This document shows, piece after piece, positions 55,271 through 63,807 of a stretch of DNA of 64,000 nt. This stretch comes from Candidatus Nanopelagicales bacterium. GTDB lineage: Bacteria > Actinomycetota > Actinomycetes > S36-B12. The notes beneath the pieces were generated by a model. The model was not told where the DNA came from. It searched no databases and saw nothing but the letters and a program-made list of their open reading frames with translations. Where the stretch lies: assembly GCA_030836325.1 (NCBI GenBank), contig JAURQC010000134.1, positions 1 to 64,000 of the forward strand, given 5' to 3'. Numbering within the stretch: the first letter of the stretch is position 1; each line of letters opens with the position of its first letter. The position numbers were made by a program, and so were the translations under genes.

Positions 55271-56395
55271 GTGTCTCAGGACATCCGTATCCCCGCCGAT
55301 CTGCTGCCCGCCGACGGACGCTTCGGTGCCGGCCCCTCTAAGGTGCGCAAAGCCCAGGTCGATGCTCTCGCTGGCGTATGGCAGTCCTACCTGGGCACTT
55401 CACACCGCCAAAAGGCAGTCAAGTCCGAAGTGGGCCGGCTGCGAGCGGGCCTGCGTGACCTGTTCGCCCTACCCGAGGGCTACGAGGTAGTCCTCGGCAA
55501 CGGTGGCTCTACCGCTTTCTGGGACGTCGCGAACTTCGGTCTGATCGAGGACCGAGCACAGTTCCTGTCCTTCGGTGAGTTCGGTGCCAAATTCGCTTCC
55601 GGCGCCAAGAAGGCTCCCCACCTGGGCGATCCCACGATCATCACCGCGGATCCCGGATCGGCCCCGGCGTTCGCCGCCGAGGCCGGAATCGACACCTACT
55701 GCTCACCTCACAACGAAACTTCGACCGGTGTCGCGGTGACCCCGCAGCGGATCGATGGCGCCGACGCCGGCGCACTCATGATGATTGATGCCACCTCGGG
55801 AGCCGGCGGCCTGGCGGTGGAAGCGTCGCAGTTCGACACTTACTACTTCGCTCCGCAAAAGTCCTTTGGTTCCGACGGTGGCCTGTGGATCGCACTCATG
55901 TCACCGGCAGCGCTCGAGCGTTCGGCGCAGATCAAGGCATCGGGACGTTGGATTCCGGACTTCCTGGATCTTGAAACAGCAGTCGACAACTCGCGCAAGG
56001 ACCAGACATACAACACCCCCGCACTCGCCACGATCTTCATGATGGCCGAGCAGGTTGACTGGTTCAACGCAAACGGTGGCCTGAACTGGTGCACCGCCCG
56101 CACGGCGGAGTCCTCCGGCGTGCTGTACGAGTGGGCGGAGAAGACGAGTGTTGCCACGCCGTTCGTCTCGAACCCATCGCAACGGTCGGCCGTGGTCGTG
56201 ACGATCGACATCGACGATTCCATCGATGCCACCGCCATCACCAGTGCGCTGCGCGCGAACGGAATCGTGGATACCGAGCCATACCGAAAGCTCGGGCGCA
56301 ACCAACTACGCATCGCTGTGTTCCCTGCCGTGGAGCCCGATGACGTCCGAGCGCTGACCAGCTGCCTGGACTACGTCATCTCGCAACTCGCGTGA
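55271..56395 (+). CDS. serC: Phosphoserine aminotransferase
   Basis: A 374-residue PLP enzyme of class V, making phosphoserine for serine synthesis. The PLP lysine is Lys197 in FAPQKSFGSDGG, and GAGPSKV near the N-terminus is typical of SerC. The start is GTG at 55271. Its stop overlaps the next gene by 4 bases (GTGA). Order pdxH, citA, serC is conserved in Streptomyces-like genomes as far as I recall. Confidence 0.93.
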   Translation: MSQDIRIPADLLPADGRFGAGPSKVRKAQVDALAGVWQSYLGTSHRQKAVKSEVGRLRAGLRDLFALPEGYEVVLGNGGSTAFWDVANFGLIEDRAQFLSFGEFGAKFASGAKKAPHLGDPTIITADPGSAPAFAAEAGIDTYCSPHNETSTGVAVTPQRIDGADAGALMMIDATSGAGGLAVEASQFDTYYFAPQKSFGSDGGLWIALMSPAALERSAQIKASGRWIPDFLDLETAVDNSRKDQTYNTPALATIFMMAEQVDWFNANGGLNWCTARTAESSGVLYEWAEKTSVATPFVSNPSQRSAVVVTIDIDDSIDATAITSALRANGIVDTEPYRKLGRNQLRIAVFPAVEPDDVRALTSCLDYVISQLA

Positions 56396-57597
56396 CGACG
56401 TCGTCGCCCGATCTCGGGCGTCGACCGGTTCTCGACCGCATCACCTGGATTACATACGTCCAGATCTCTTTGTTTGCGTTCTTCCTCTACGGGTTCGGTG
56501 CAACCCAAGCGCTGTTACGCGATGAGCAGGGCACGTCGCGAACGGTCGCGTCACTTCACGCGGTCGTCTTCGCCACTGCCAACGTCGTCACCGGACTTCT
56601 CATTCCTCGACTCATCGAACGATGGGGACGCGGGCTGGTCATTCGCTACGCGATCATCGTGATGAGCGTCGGCATTGCCGTTTACACCCTTCCGTTTGGG
56701 TTAACCGCAAGTCTTGTCGGAACCACTCTCGTCGCCTGCGGTGGCGTATCCCTGATCGCGACCGCCAACGCCTTCGTGCTGGACTACCAGGGTCCTGCAG
56801 GCCCTGCAGCCCTCACCCAGGCCAACGCTCTCGCGGCCCTCTTCGGGTTTGTCGTGCCTCTCGTCATCGGGATCACCACCGCACTCGCGGTGGGTTGGCG
56901 AACCGGGTTATGGGCGCTGATCGTGGCCCTCGTGATCTCAGAGATCCTTCGCAGCCGACAAGAACACACTCCGCGCGTGGAGCGCGCCGAATCGCCGACC
57001 GTTACTCACCCAGCGAGAAGCGCACGGGTGCAGATGCCACGGCGCTTTTGGTGGGCTTTGATCGTCGTCGCACTTCTGCTCGCTACCGAGTTCACGCTCA
57101 CGTTGTGGAGTGCTGACCTGCTGCGTGAACGGGCCGGGCTCGGGCCGGCGGCGGCAGCAGCATCCCTGGCCGCCGTGACAGGGGGCATGTTTCTCGGTCG
57201 ATTGTTCGGCAGCAGACTCGCGCAGACCTGGAGCGTGGACAGGCTTCTAATTACCTCAATCCTGGTGGCACTCGCCGCCTTCTTCATCGCCTGGGTGTCC
57301 ACGAGTCCGTGGGCGATCCTGGGTGCTCTATTCGTGGTCGGACTCGGGATCGCGGTGCACTGGCCGATCGGTGTCTCACGAGCGGTCGCGGGCTCCGGTG
57401 GTCTCATCGACCGAGCCTCGGGGCTGTCCTCGGTCGCGGCCGGTGCGGCGAGCGGCATCGCGCCTTTCATCCTCGGCGCGCTGTCAGACTCGATCGGGTT
57501 CCACTCTGCCTTCCTCATCGTGCCCGCCTTGTTGGCAACCGCGCTTGTGCTGATCCTGGTCAAGCCGGTCCGGTCAAATGAACCGATAACCAGCTAG
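56392..57597 (+). CDS. MFS transporter
   Basis: A 401-residue protein with 12 membrane helices and the MFS features of a charged loop after helix 2 (LIPRLIERWGRGLV) and a second similar loop in the C-half (LFGSRLAQTWSVDRLL). The substrate is not clear; similar proteins are annotated as sugar or drug transporters. It is coupled to serC by overlap and shares a 4-base CTAG stop overlap with the convergent secreted protein. Confidence 0.87.
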   Translation: MTTSSPDLGRRPVLDRITWITYVQISLFAFFLYGFGATQALLRDEQGTSRTVASLHAVVFATANVVTGLLIPRLIERWGRGLVIRYAIIVMSVGIAVYTLPFGLTASLVGTTLVACGGVSLIATANAFVLDYQGPAGPAALTQANALAALFGFVVPLVIGITTALAVGWRTGLWALIVALVISEILRSRQEHTPRVERAESPTVTHPARSARVQMPRRFWWALIVVALLLATEFTLTLWSADLLRERAGLGPAAAAASLAAVTGGMFLGRLFGSRLAQTWSVDRLLITSILVALAAFFIAWVSTSPWAILGALFVVGLGIAVHWPIGVSRAVAGSGGLIDRASGLSSVAAGAASGIAPFILGALSDSIGFHSAFLIVPALLATALVLILVKPVRSNEPITS

Positions 57598-58478
57598 CGC
57601 GAAACCAAGTGATCGGGTGGACGCAATCCAGCAAGTACCCACCACGGAAAGTCGAATCGCAAGAGTCGATCGTCGTCTTCACTCGCTGTGAACAGGCCCC
57701 GGCCGTCCGGAGTCCATGTGATGGCTTCACCTTGCGCCTGGACGGGAAGCGGCAGTTTCGCCACCCGCTGACCGGGAGGCAATCCGACATAGACGTGGAC
57801 ATCGAGATAGTCCCGCAGAACGTAGGCCGCACCCGAAGGGTTGATCGCCCCATCGGTCACCAGCGGACCCACATCTCCTTGTCGTTCAGCGACTGCCACC
57901 CCGCGTGACAAAGGCACCGAATACAAACCGCCGTTAGCGAGTTGCCACGTGGCAACCCACACGTCCCGGCCATCAACCATCAAGGTCTCGGCGTTGTGCG
58001 GTCTATCGGGATAGGTGAAACGCCATGACGTCACTTTCCGCGATCTGTCACCAAACTTCTTCGGTTCGCGCAATCTATGGATGGTGACGAACGGCCATGA
58101 ATCGCGGTTATCACCGATGTCACCCACCCACAGAACAGCGCGACCTTTGGCGTCGCGGGTGCTGGCCATCGCCTCAAAGTCGCGAGCTCGGACTCCCCGC
58201 ATGGTCACTTCCGCAACGGTGTCGCAAGAACGCGTATCGATTCCATACAGTCGGGCACCATCGGAAGAATCGTTGTGCACCCACACAACGTCGTCGTGAA
58301 TACCAGACGGCGCCATCCCACTGACCTCGGTCAAGCGCGAATCGGTGAATCGACACACTTCGGTCCACGAGCCGTTGTCCACCGCGAGGGCTGATGGACC
58401 AGTCGCAATCACCAACACGGCAGCAACGCTGACCGCGACCGCCCGCGACTTCGGGGACCTGCTGAGCACGCGTATCAC
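57594..58478 (-). CDS. Secreted protein of unknown function, possible beta-propeller
   Basis: A 294-residue protein with a Sec-type signal peptide (basic start, hydrophobic core, Ala-Leu-Ala cleavage near 32). The mature part has repeated Trp/Asp-containing strands (VWVHNDSSDGARLYG, AVLWVGDIGDNRDSWP, AITWTPDGRGLFTASE) that suggest a beta-propeller related to phytase-like or quinoprotein folds. No catalytic motif is evident. Its start overlaps a tiny membrane peptide gene (GTGA), so the two may be coupled. Confidence 0.72.
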   Translation of the reverse strand: MIRVLSRSPKSRAVAVSVAAVLVIATGPSALAVDNGSWTEVCRFTDSRLTEVSGMAPSGIHDDVVWVHNDSSDGARLYGIDTRSCDTVAEVTMRGVRARDFEAMASTRDAKGRAVLWVGDIGDNRDSWPFVTIHRLREPKKFGDRSRKVTSWRFTYPDRPHNAETLMVDGRDVWVATWQLANGGLYSVPLSRGVAVAERQGDVGPLVTDGAINPSGAAYVLRDYLDVHVYVGLPPGQRVAKLPLPVQAQGEAITWTPDGRGLFTASEDDDRLLRFDFPWWVLAGLRPPDHLVSR

Positions 58479-58564
58479 CCGGAGACGGCTGCGGCGATGA
58501 AGACCGTTGCGACGGCAACTGCGAGCACCACGAGCGTGACAATGCGACGGGTGCGTGGGTCCAC
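58475..58564 (-). CDS. 29-residue membrane peptide coupled to the secreted protein gene
   Basis: From a GTG at 58564 the peptide is a basic start (DPRTRRI) followed by one hydrophobic helix and a short end. The stop overlaps the next gene's GTG by 4 bases, typical of translational coupling. The size and layout resemble small transporter-associated membrane peptides of actinobacteria. Without homologues it remains tentative. Confidence 0.4.
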   Translation of the reverse strand: MDPRTRRIVTLVVLAVAVATVFIAAAVSG

Positions 58565-58634
58565 GGCGTTCAGCCTATGCGCAGTCGACGTCGACTCCCC
58601 GTGCACGAGCCCACCGCCTGCTCTACCGGCAATA

Positions 58635-58871
58635 ATGACGTTGATGAACGAGCACTCAACCTCAGCCGACGAAACCGCGATCCCCGCAGTCACCATCGGA
58701 ACGCTGCTGTGGGCGATCGCCCTGCTGGTTGTGACGATCATTTACGGGGTTGATCAGCCTGATTCGGGCGTGTGGTGGTGGGCAGTCGCGGCGATCGGCT
58801 TTGCAAGTGGCGCGATCGGACTCGGATTCTTGTTCCACCGTCGGTCTCGACTGCACTCTCGGGCCTCTTAG
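58635..58871 (+). CDS. DUF2530 membrane protein
   Basis: A 78-residue protein with two membrane helices (about 22-42 and 50-68) and the WWW segment (GVWWWAVAAIGFASGAIGLGFLFHRRSR) typical of DUF2530. The function is unknown. The ATG at 58635 and the one at 58644 are both usable, and a clear ribosome binding site is lacking. Confidence 0.75.
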   Translation: MTLMNEHSTSADETAIPAVTIGTLLWAIALLVVTIIYGVDQPDSGVWWWAVAAIGFASGAIGLGFLFHRRSRLHSRAS

Positions 58872-58884
58872 CGGCCCGGGCCCG

Positions 58885-59616
58885 TTAGTCCTCTGAAGCT
58901 GGCTCGACGACCTCAGAATGTGCCCCGCACCCGTAGGCCAGGGAGACCAACCGGCCATCAGCCGGAGCGAACTCGTTCGAGCACACCCCAAACGCTCGTG
59001 ACAGCGGGCCGGCCACCGCGATCAGGAAGCCACAGCTCGCGCAGGGCTTGGGTGCCGCCTCGGCCATCGCCGCGGTAGGACCGAACTCTCCGCCGTCCCA
59101 ACGATCGGCGGCTTGATCGCGGCCGCTCGTCGAGAGCACACGCGAGCGCCCCAACCCTGCTTCCCAACCGGTCCAGCCACGCGGCTCGTTGCGATCAATG
59201 ATGGCGTCTATCTCGTCATTACCCGAGTAGCCGGGAACCAAGCGGAGGTCGTCGGCCGGAGTAGGAAGGACGTCACCAACTCCCAGGTCGCCGGGGCGGA
59301 TGCGGTCGCTCCAAGGAACCCAGTCCGGCGCCAGGAGTGAGTCCGGTCCAGGCAACAAGACAACTTCGCAGACCGTCGCGGACTTGGCGCGAGGGGCACG
59401 AGACACCGTTACCGCCCAGTGCCAGCCGACGTAGGCAGGGTCCGCGCATTCGAAGGTATGCGTACCGAGGCGCTCGGCATCCCTTGAGAAACCCAAGTAC
59501 GCGCCGACTAGCCGGGCACCCATTTCATCGACGACGGCATCGTGCGCCATGCCCTCGGCTTCGCGAAGAACGACGTCTTCCTTGAGCGTCGTCGTAGCGG
59601 GTGCCGGAAGGGTCAT
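58885..59616 (-). CDS. DUF3027 protein
   Basis: A 243-residue protein of unknown function. The C-terminal half has conserved cysteines (CASCGFLIAV, FGVCSNEFAP, YGCGAHSE), which could bind zinc, and a conserved central WVPWSDRIRPGDL. Found in many actinobacteria near cold-shock and DUF2771 genes. The ATG at 59616 is chosen; a GTG at 59634 is in frame. No ribosome binding site is obvious for either. Confidence 0.78.
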   Translation of the reverse strand: MTLPAPATTTLKEDVVLREAEGMAHDAVVDEMGARLVGAYLGFSRDAERLGTHTFECADPAYVGWHWAVTVSRAPRAKSATVCEVVLLPGPDSLLAPDWVPWSDRIRPGDLGVGDVLPTPADDLRLVPGYSGNDEIDAIIDRNEPRGWTGWEAGLGRSRVLSTSGRDQAADRWDGGEFGPTAAMAEAAPKPCASCGFLIAVAGPLSRAFGVCSNEFAPADGRLVSLAYGCGAHSEVVEPASED

Positions 59617-59704
59617 GACTAGATTCTTGCCCACCGTGCAACCGATGCGGCGGGTGGGTCACTCTCACGATCGGTGGCTGAGGTCGGCCAGGTAACCTCA
59701 CCCC

Positions 59705-60181
59705 ATGCCCGCTCGAACGAATCGTCGCTCCCGCCTCGCACTGCTGTCCCTGACAGCAGTCGTCGGCGCCCTTGTCCTGACCGGCTGCGAAAAGCCTGCT
59801 CCGGGAGTGTCCGTTTTTGCCGGCACCACGACCGAGTACCGCCCTGCCGTCTGCTGGGCTTTCGATGGCGAGGCTCTCGAAGCCGGCGATTGCGCTCAGG
59901 ACGTGATCACCGAGGCAAGCACCGGTGACGCTGTAGCGACCATTCCGGTCGTTCCAGGGGAAACCATTGGCATCAGCGTCGATCCCAAGGTGGCAGACGC
60001 AGGCTGGTCACCGGTGATCGGGCAGCAGCGTCTGGTCTCAACCCCACTGGACACCACCTATTACCGCTTTACCTACCCCGATCTTCAGGAGATTCCCGCC
60101 GAGGGAGTCCTGCTCCAGATCGTGGCCGGCCGCGGTGAATCAGCGAAGGGAATCTGGGTCTTCCGCCTCGGCCGCCCGTAG
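59705..60181 (+). CDS. DUF2771 lipoprotein
   Basis: A 158-residue lipoprotein: basic start, hydrophobic core, lipobox LTGC with lipidated Cys at about 28. The mature domain is beta-rich, with two Cys (PAVCWAF and GDCAQD) that could form a disulfide. The function is unknown. It is divergent from the DUF3027 gene and is followed by a hairpin terminator. Confidence 0.82.
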   Translation: MPARTNRRSRLALLSLTAVVGALVLTGCEKPAPGVSVFAGTTTEYRPAVCWAFDGEALEAGDCAQDVITEASTGDAVATIPVVPGETIGISVDPKVADAGWSPVIGQQRLVSTPLDTTYYRFTYPDLQEIPAEGVLLQIVAGRGESAKGIWVFRLGRP

Positions 60182-60191
60182 TTAGCCAGGC

Positions 60192-60217
60192 CCCCGATGA
60201 CGCGTCAGGCGTCGGGG
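60192..60217. terminator. Hairpin between the convergent DUF2771 and cold-shock genes
   Basis: The stem CCCCGA (60192-60197)/TCGGGG (60212-60217) encloses a 14-base loop that itself holds the palindrome TGACGCGTCA. No T-run follows. Its place between two convergent stops suggests a bidirectional terminator. Confidence 0.55.
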
Positions 60218-60228
60218 AGTCAGAGGAA

Positions 60229-60609
60229 CTAAATGTCGAGATCGTCAGCGACCGCACGCAGCACAGCAGCTGCCTTGCGTGACATGTCGTCCGATGGGTA
60301 GCGCCCACGGCGCAACTGACCAGAGACGCCGTCGAGCAATTTGATGAGGTCTTCGACGATTACGGCCATGTCGTCAGCCGGCTTGCGCACACCCTTGGCG
60401 ACCGACGGGGTCTCCAGGATGCTTACTGACAGCGCCTGCTTACCGCGGCGACCATCGACGACACCGAAATCCACCTTGGTGCCCGGGCGCAGCGCGGAAA
60501 CTCCGGCGGGCAGCGTCGACACATGCACGAAGACGTCATCGCCCTCATCGGCAGTGATGAAGCCAAACCCCTTCTCGGAGTCGTACCACTTCACGGTCCC
60601 TGTAGGCAC
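60229..60609 (-). CDS. Cold-shock domain protein with C-terminal extension
   Basis: A 126-residue protein. Residues 1-65 are a cold-shock domain with RNA motifs KGFGFI and DVFVH. The remaining 60 residues form a helical tail not found in standard Csp proteins of about 67 residues. The GTG at 60609, preceded by AGGGAG, is the supported start; the frame is open another 34 codons. It probably binds single-stranded RNA or DNA, and the tail may mediate dimer or partner contact. Confidence 0.88.
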   Translation of the reverse strand: MPTGTVKWYDSEKGFGFITADEGDDVFVHVSTLPAGVSALRPGTKVDFGVVDGRRGKQALSVSILETPSVAKGVRKPADDMAVIVEDLIKLLDGVSGQLRRGRYPSDDMSRKAAAVLRAVADDLDI

Positions 60610-60705
60610 CTGAATCTCCCTGGCCTGTGCGCCTACCTGGCGCCCGGCCACCAATGCTACGGCCTTGTGACTACCCCTTCCTGGGGGGCATGGGAGGCTA
60701 GAGGG

Positions 60706-60930
60706 ATGCACACGACCGCACCGAAAGGTGACCGACTGCTGCGCGTGGGCGCCGTGATCACCGTGATCGGCATCCTGTGCGCACTCGTGGCGATGACGCC
60801 TTTAGTTTTCACCGACGTTGAGTTATCTGGAGTTTGGTGGTTCCTGTCCATGCTCACGGGGGTGGGCCTAGCCGTAGTGATCATCGGATTACTGCGCTCG
60901 TCTCGTGCCCGCCGGGAAGTACGTCGATAG
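60706..60930 (+). CDS. Small two-helix membrane protein
   Basis: A 74-residue protein with two membrane helices (about 14-36 and 43-63) and a basic C-terminus (RSSRARREVRR). No family is recognised with certainty. The ATG at 60706 has GAGGG just upstream. It ends five bases before the helicase-associated gene and is probably cotranscribed with it. Confidence 0.68.
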   Translation: MHTTAPKGDRLLRVGAVITVIGILCALVAMTPLVFTDVELSGVWWFLSMLTGVGLAVVIIGLLRSSRARREVRR

Positions 60931-60934
60931 AACA

Positions 60935-62689
60935 ATGAGTTCATCTGAACCTCGGACACTTGCCGAGGACCTCCGTTCTCGCAGCGATGAACAAATCGCC
61001 GAGCTGCTCACCACACGACCCGACCTCGTGCATCCCATTCCGTCAGACATGCGAGCACTCACAACTCGGGCTTCTACGAGTCCGTCTATCGCTCGATTCC
61101 TCGACGACGTCGACGTTCTTCACCACTTCACTTTGCGCGTGGCATCGGAACTGACTGCAAGCCAACCGACCACCACTAAGGCGATCGTGAAAGAAGTCCT
61201 GACGAGCGTTGACAAGAAGGCGAAGCGCGATGTGGAGTCAGCTGTCCAGCAGTTGTGGACCGCCGCTTTGCTATGGGGAACCCCCGAGCGCACCCACGTC
61301 GTGACTGCTGTCCGAGATCAGGTCGTCAACGCACCCACCCCCACCTGGCCGCCACCGCAGTGTCCGCCAGGCAAACCAACCGCAGCCGACAAATCCCGTG
61401 TGGATGCCCATGCCGGTTCCCAAGCACGCACGGTCATCTCAATCATCGAGGAAACCGGAGACCTATGGCGACGCGAGCCCGGCGCCGTTCTGCGCTCCGG
61501 TGGTCTATCTACTCGAGCCCTCGACAATCTGGCAGAACAATTAGGTGCCGATCGGTTTGCTGTTTCGTGCGCACTAGACATCGCGCATTCCGCTGCTCTA
61601 ATCGCGGTGGGTGCAACCGACTCCGATCTCGGCTGGATGCCTACGGAGAAATTCGAAGAGTGGCGGTCACTTCCCGCGCCACGACGCTGGGCGATCGTGG
61701 CCAAGACATGGCGCAACCGGCCGAGCACCACGTCAGACAAGCCGCTAGTGACAGACGAGCATGCGTTCGCCAGTACTTGGCGCAGTCATGTGCTGACAGT
61801 CCTCGACGACGCTCCCGGCTCCTGCGATCTTGATACGACTATCGACGTAATCGACTACCGCTGGCCGCGACGCAGCGGCAAGAAGAGGACTTCAGTCATC
61901 AACACAATCTGGCAGGAGGCTGAGGTTCTGGGCGTCGTCACCGAGGGCTGTCTAACGAGTGCCGGTCGCAAGGTGGCCGAGGGAGCGGACTCCGCAGCCC
62001 TGGCTAAGGCCATCTCCGGGCATCTCGTCGATGAGGTCGACACGGTCCTCGTCCAGGCGGATCACACAGTGGTCGCCCCAGGGCCCGTCAGTCCGCAAGT
62101 CGGCAGGCGTCTGCGCGATCTCGCCGATGTCGAGTCCCGAGGCCACGGATACGTTCTGCGCATCTCTAAGGCATCGGTACGCCGGGCGCTGAGCGTGGAT
62201 CCTTCTCCCCAGGCGTGGATCGACTTCCTTAGGGACGTCAGTTCCAAGGAACTTCCGCAACCCGTGGAGTACGCGATCAACGATGCGGCACGGACGTCTG
62301 ACAAGGCTTCGAAGGACCACGAGGCTCCCACTCCCCCGGCTGCGGCCCGACGCCCCCGCTCGACAGCCACCGCAGCCACGGTGGAGAAGACGTTGCGAGT
62401 CCTGCGGGCAGAGGAAGTCCGAGAACTCGTCGATGCTCGCCCGGATGCATCAGACCTCCCGCGCATGGACAGTTCCGCTGTGGTGGCGAGCCTGAAGTAC
62501 GCGATCGATCACAATGAGACGGTGCACCTCACGCACGCCGAATCCGATGGGTCGACCGCCGTACTGCTCGTTGATCCGATTCGCCTCGGCGGTGGATCAC
62601 TGACCGCGTACGACCACCATGACGAGCAAGTCAGAACTCTCGCCATCTCGCGGATCTCCGGGGTCGTGACCATCCAGGTGAGTGCGTAA
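60935..62689 (+). CDS. Helicase-associated (XPB/Ssl2-conjoined) domain protein
   Basis: A 584-residue protein of the actinobacterial family that normally sits beside the XPB (ERCC3) helicase gene. I see no P-loop or DEAH box, so it is not itself a helicase. The last 70 residues (VVASLKYAIDHNETVHLTHA... to GVVTIQ) look like a WYL-type module. It is shorter than the 750-850 residues I recall for relatives. The following gene is not XPB and lies on the other strand. Confidence 0.78.
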   Translation: MSSSEPRTLAEDLRSRSDEQIAELLTTRPDLVHPIPSDMRALTTRASTSPSIARFLDDVDVLHHFTLRVASELTASQPTTTKAIVKEVLTSVDKKAKRDVESAVQQLWTAALLWGTPERTHVVTAVRDQVVNAPTPTWPPPQCPPGKPTAADKSRVDAHAGSQARTVISIIEETGDLWRREPGAVLRSGGLSTRALDNLAEQLGADRFAVSCALDIAHSAALIAVGATDSDLGWMPTEKFEEWRSLPAPRRWAIVAKTWRNRPSTTSDKPLVTDEHAFASTWRSHVLTVLDDAPGSCDLDTTIDVIDYRWPRRSGKKRTSVINTIWQEAEVLGVVTEGCLTSAGRKVAEGADSAALAKAISGHLVDEVDTVLVQADHTVVAPGPVSPQVGRRLRDLADVESRGHGYVLRISKASVRRALSVDPSPQAWIDFLRDVSSKELPQPVEYAINDAARTSDKASKDHEAPTPPAAARRPRSTATAATVEKTLRVLRAEEVRELVDARPDASDLPRMDSSAVVASLKYAIDHNETVHLTHAESDGSTAVLLVDPIRLGGGSLTAYDHHDEQVRTLAISRISGVVTIQVSA

Positions 62690-62694
62690 CTCGA

Positions 62695-63807
62695 CTACGG
62701 GGCGGTTAGCTCCACCACGTTGACAGACATCGACTCCAAGTTCTCCGGTATCGGGTCGACTCCGATGCCGGGTCCTGTCGGGACAGTCAACAATCCATCG
62801 TGCAAGACGAACGGCTCGGTCACATCTTCGGCGTAGTACCGGTTCGAGGCACTCGTATCGCCGGGGAGTGTGAATCCCGGCAGCGCCGCCAAGGCGACGT
62901 TCGCCGCGCGCCCGATGCCGGTCTCCAGCATTCCGCCGCACCAGACGGGAACGCCTCGTTCAAAGCACAGATCGTGGATCTCCTTGGACGGCAAGAACCC
63001 ACCTACGCGACCAGGCTTGATGTTGATATTCGAGGCCGCCTTAAATTCGATCGCCGACTCCGCAGATTCCACCGACAGGATCGATTCATCGAGGCAGATA
63101 GGTGTTTCGCAGGCACGCGCGATCAGCGTGTGACCCCACCAGTCCTCTTCGATGAGCGGTTGTTCGATCAGCAGCAGATTGAACTCGTCCAATCGAGCCA
63201 GGTGCTGGGCGTGGTCGCGGGTATAGGCCTGATTGGCGTCTACCTGTAACGGCATCGACGGCCAACGCTCACGAACCGCCGCAACCGGCTCAAGGTCCCA
63301 GCCAGGTTCTATCTTCAACTTGATGCGGCGGTAACCGGCCTCAACGTAGGTGCCGACTTCCTCCAGGAGTTCCTCGATCGTCTCGGACGTGGGAATACCG
63401 ACGCTTACGCCGCACTCCACCTCCGAGCGCACCGCGCCGAGGTACTCGCCTAGTGAAAGTTCCTGCCGGCGCAGCCAGATGTCCAGGACGGCCGTTGCGA
63501 CAGACGCACGGGCGATGTAGTTGCCGCGAATCACCTCAAGAGCCGAGTGCACTCCCTCCGGCGTCCAGTCTTTACCGAGAACGATCGGTGCGAGGTACTC
63601 CTCGATCAACCGCACCGCACCCGCTGTGTATTCGGCGTTATAGCCCGGCCAGCCGAGGGTCACGCATTCGCCCCAACCTCGAACGCCATCGCTGTCGATG
63701 GCTTCGACGAGCATCACATCGCGCACATTCTGCGTCCCGAAACTCGTTCGAAACGGTCGCACGAGAGGTATCTCAAGCGAATGCAGCCGCAGGGCTTCAA
63801 TGGTCAC
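62695..63807 (-). CDS. menC: o-Succinylbenzoate synthase / N-succinylamino acid racemase (enolase superfamily)
   Basis: A 370-residue enolase-superfamily protein of the OSBS/NSAR type. Catalytic elements are all present: Lys163-x-Lys165 (IKLKIEP), Asp190 (DANQAY), Glu215 (IEQPL), Asp240 (LDES) and Lys264 (NIKPGRV). Such enzymes make o-succinylbenzoate for menaquinone and/or racemise N-succinylamino acids; sequence alone cannot say which. The start is GTG at 63807 with GGAAGG upstream. It overlaps the upstream GNAT gene by 11 bases, so the two are coupled. Confidence 0.9.
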   Translation of the reverse strand: MTIEALRLHSLEIPLVRPFRTSFGTQNVRDVMLVEAIDSDGVRGWGECVTLGWPGYNAEYTAGAVRLIEEYLAPIVLGKDWTPEGVHSALEVIRGNYIARASVATAVLDIWLRRQELSLGEYLGAVRSEVECGVSVGIPTSETIEELLEEVGTYVEAGYRRIKLKIEPGWDLEPVAAVRERWPSMPLQVDANQAYTRDHAQHLARLDEFNLLLIEQPLIEEDWWGHTLIARACETPICLDESILSVESAESAIEFKAASNINIKPGRVGGFLPSKEIHDLCFERGVPVWCGGMLETGIGRAANVALAALPGFTLPGDTSASNRYYAEDVTEPFVLHDGLLTVPTGPGIGVDPIPENLESMSVNVVELTAP

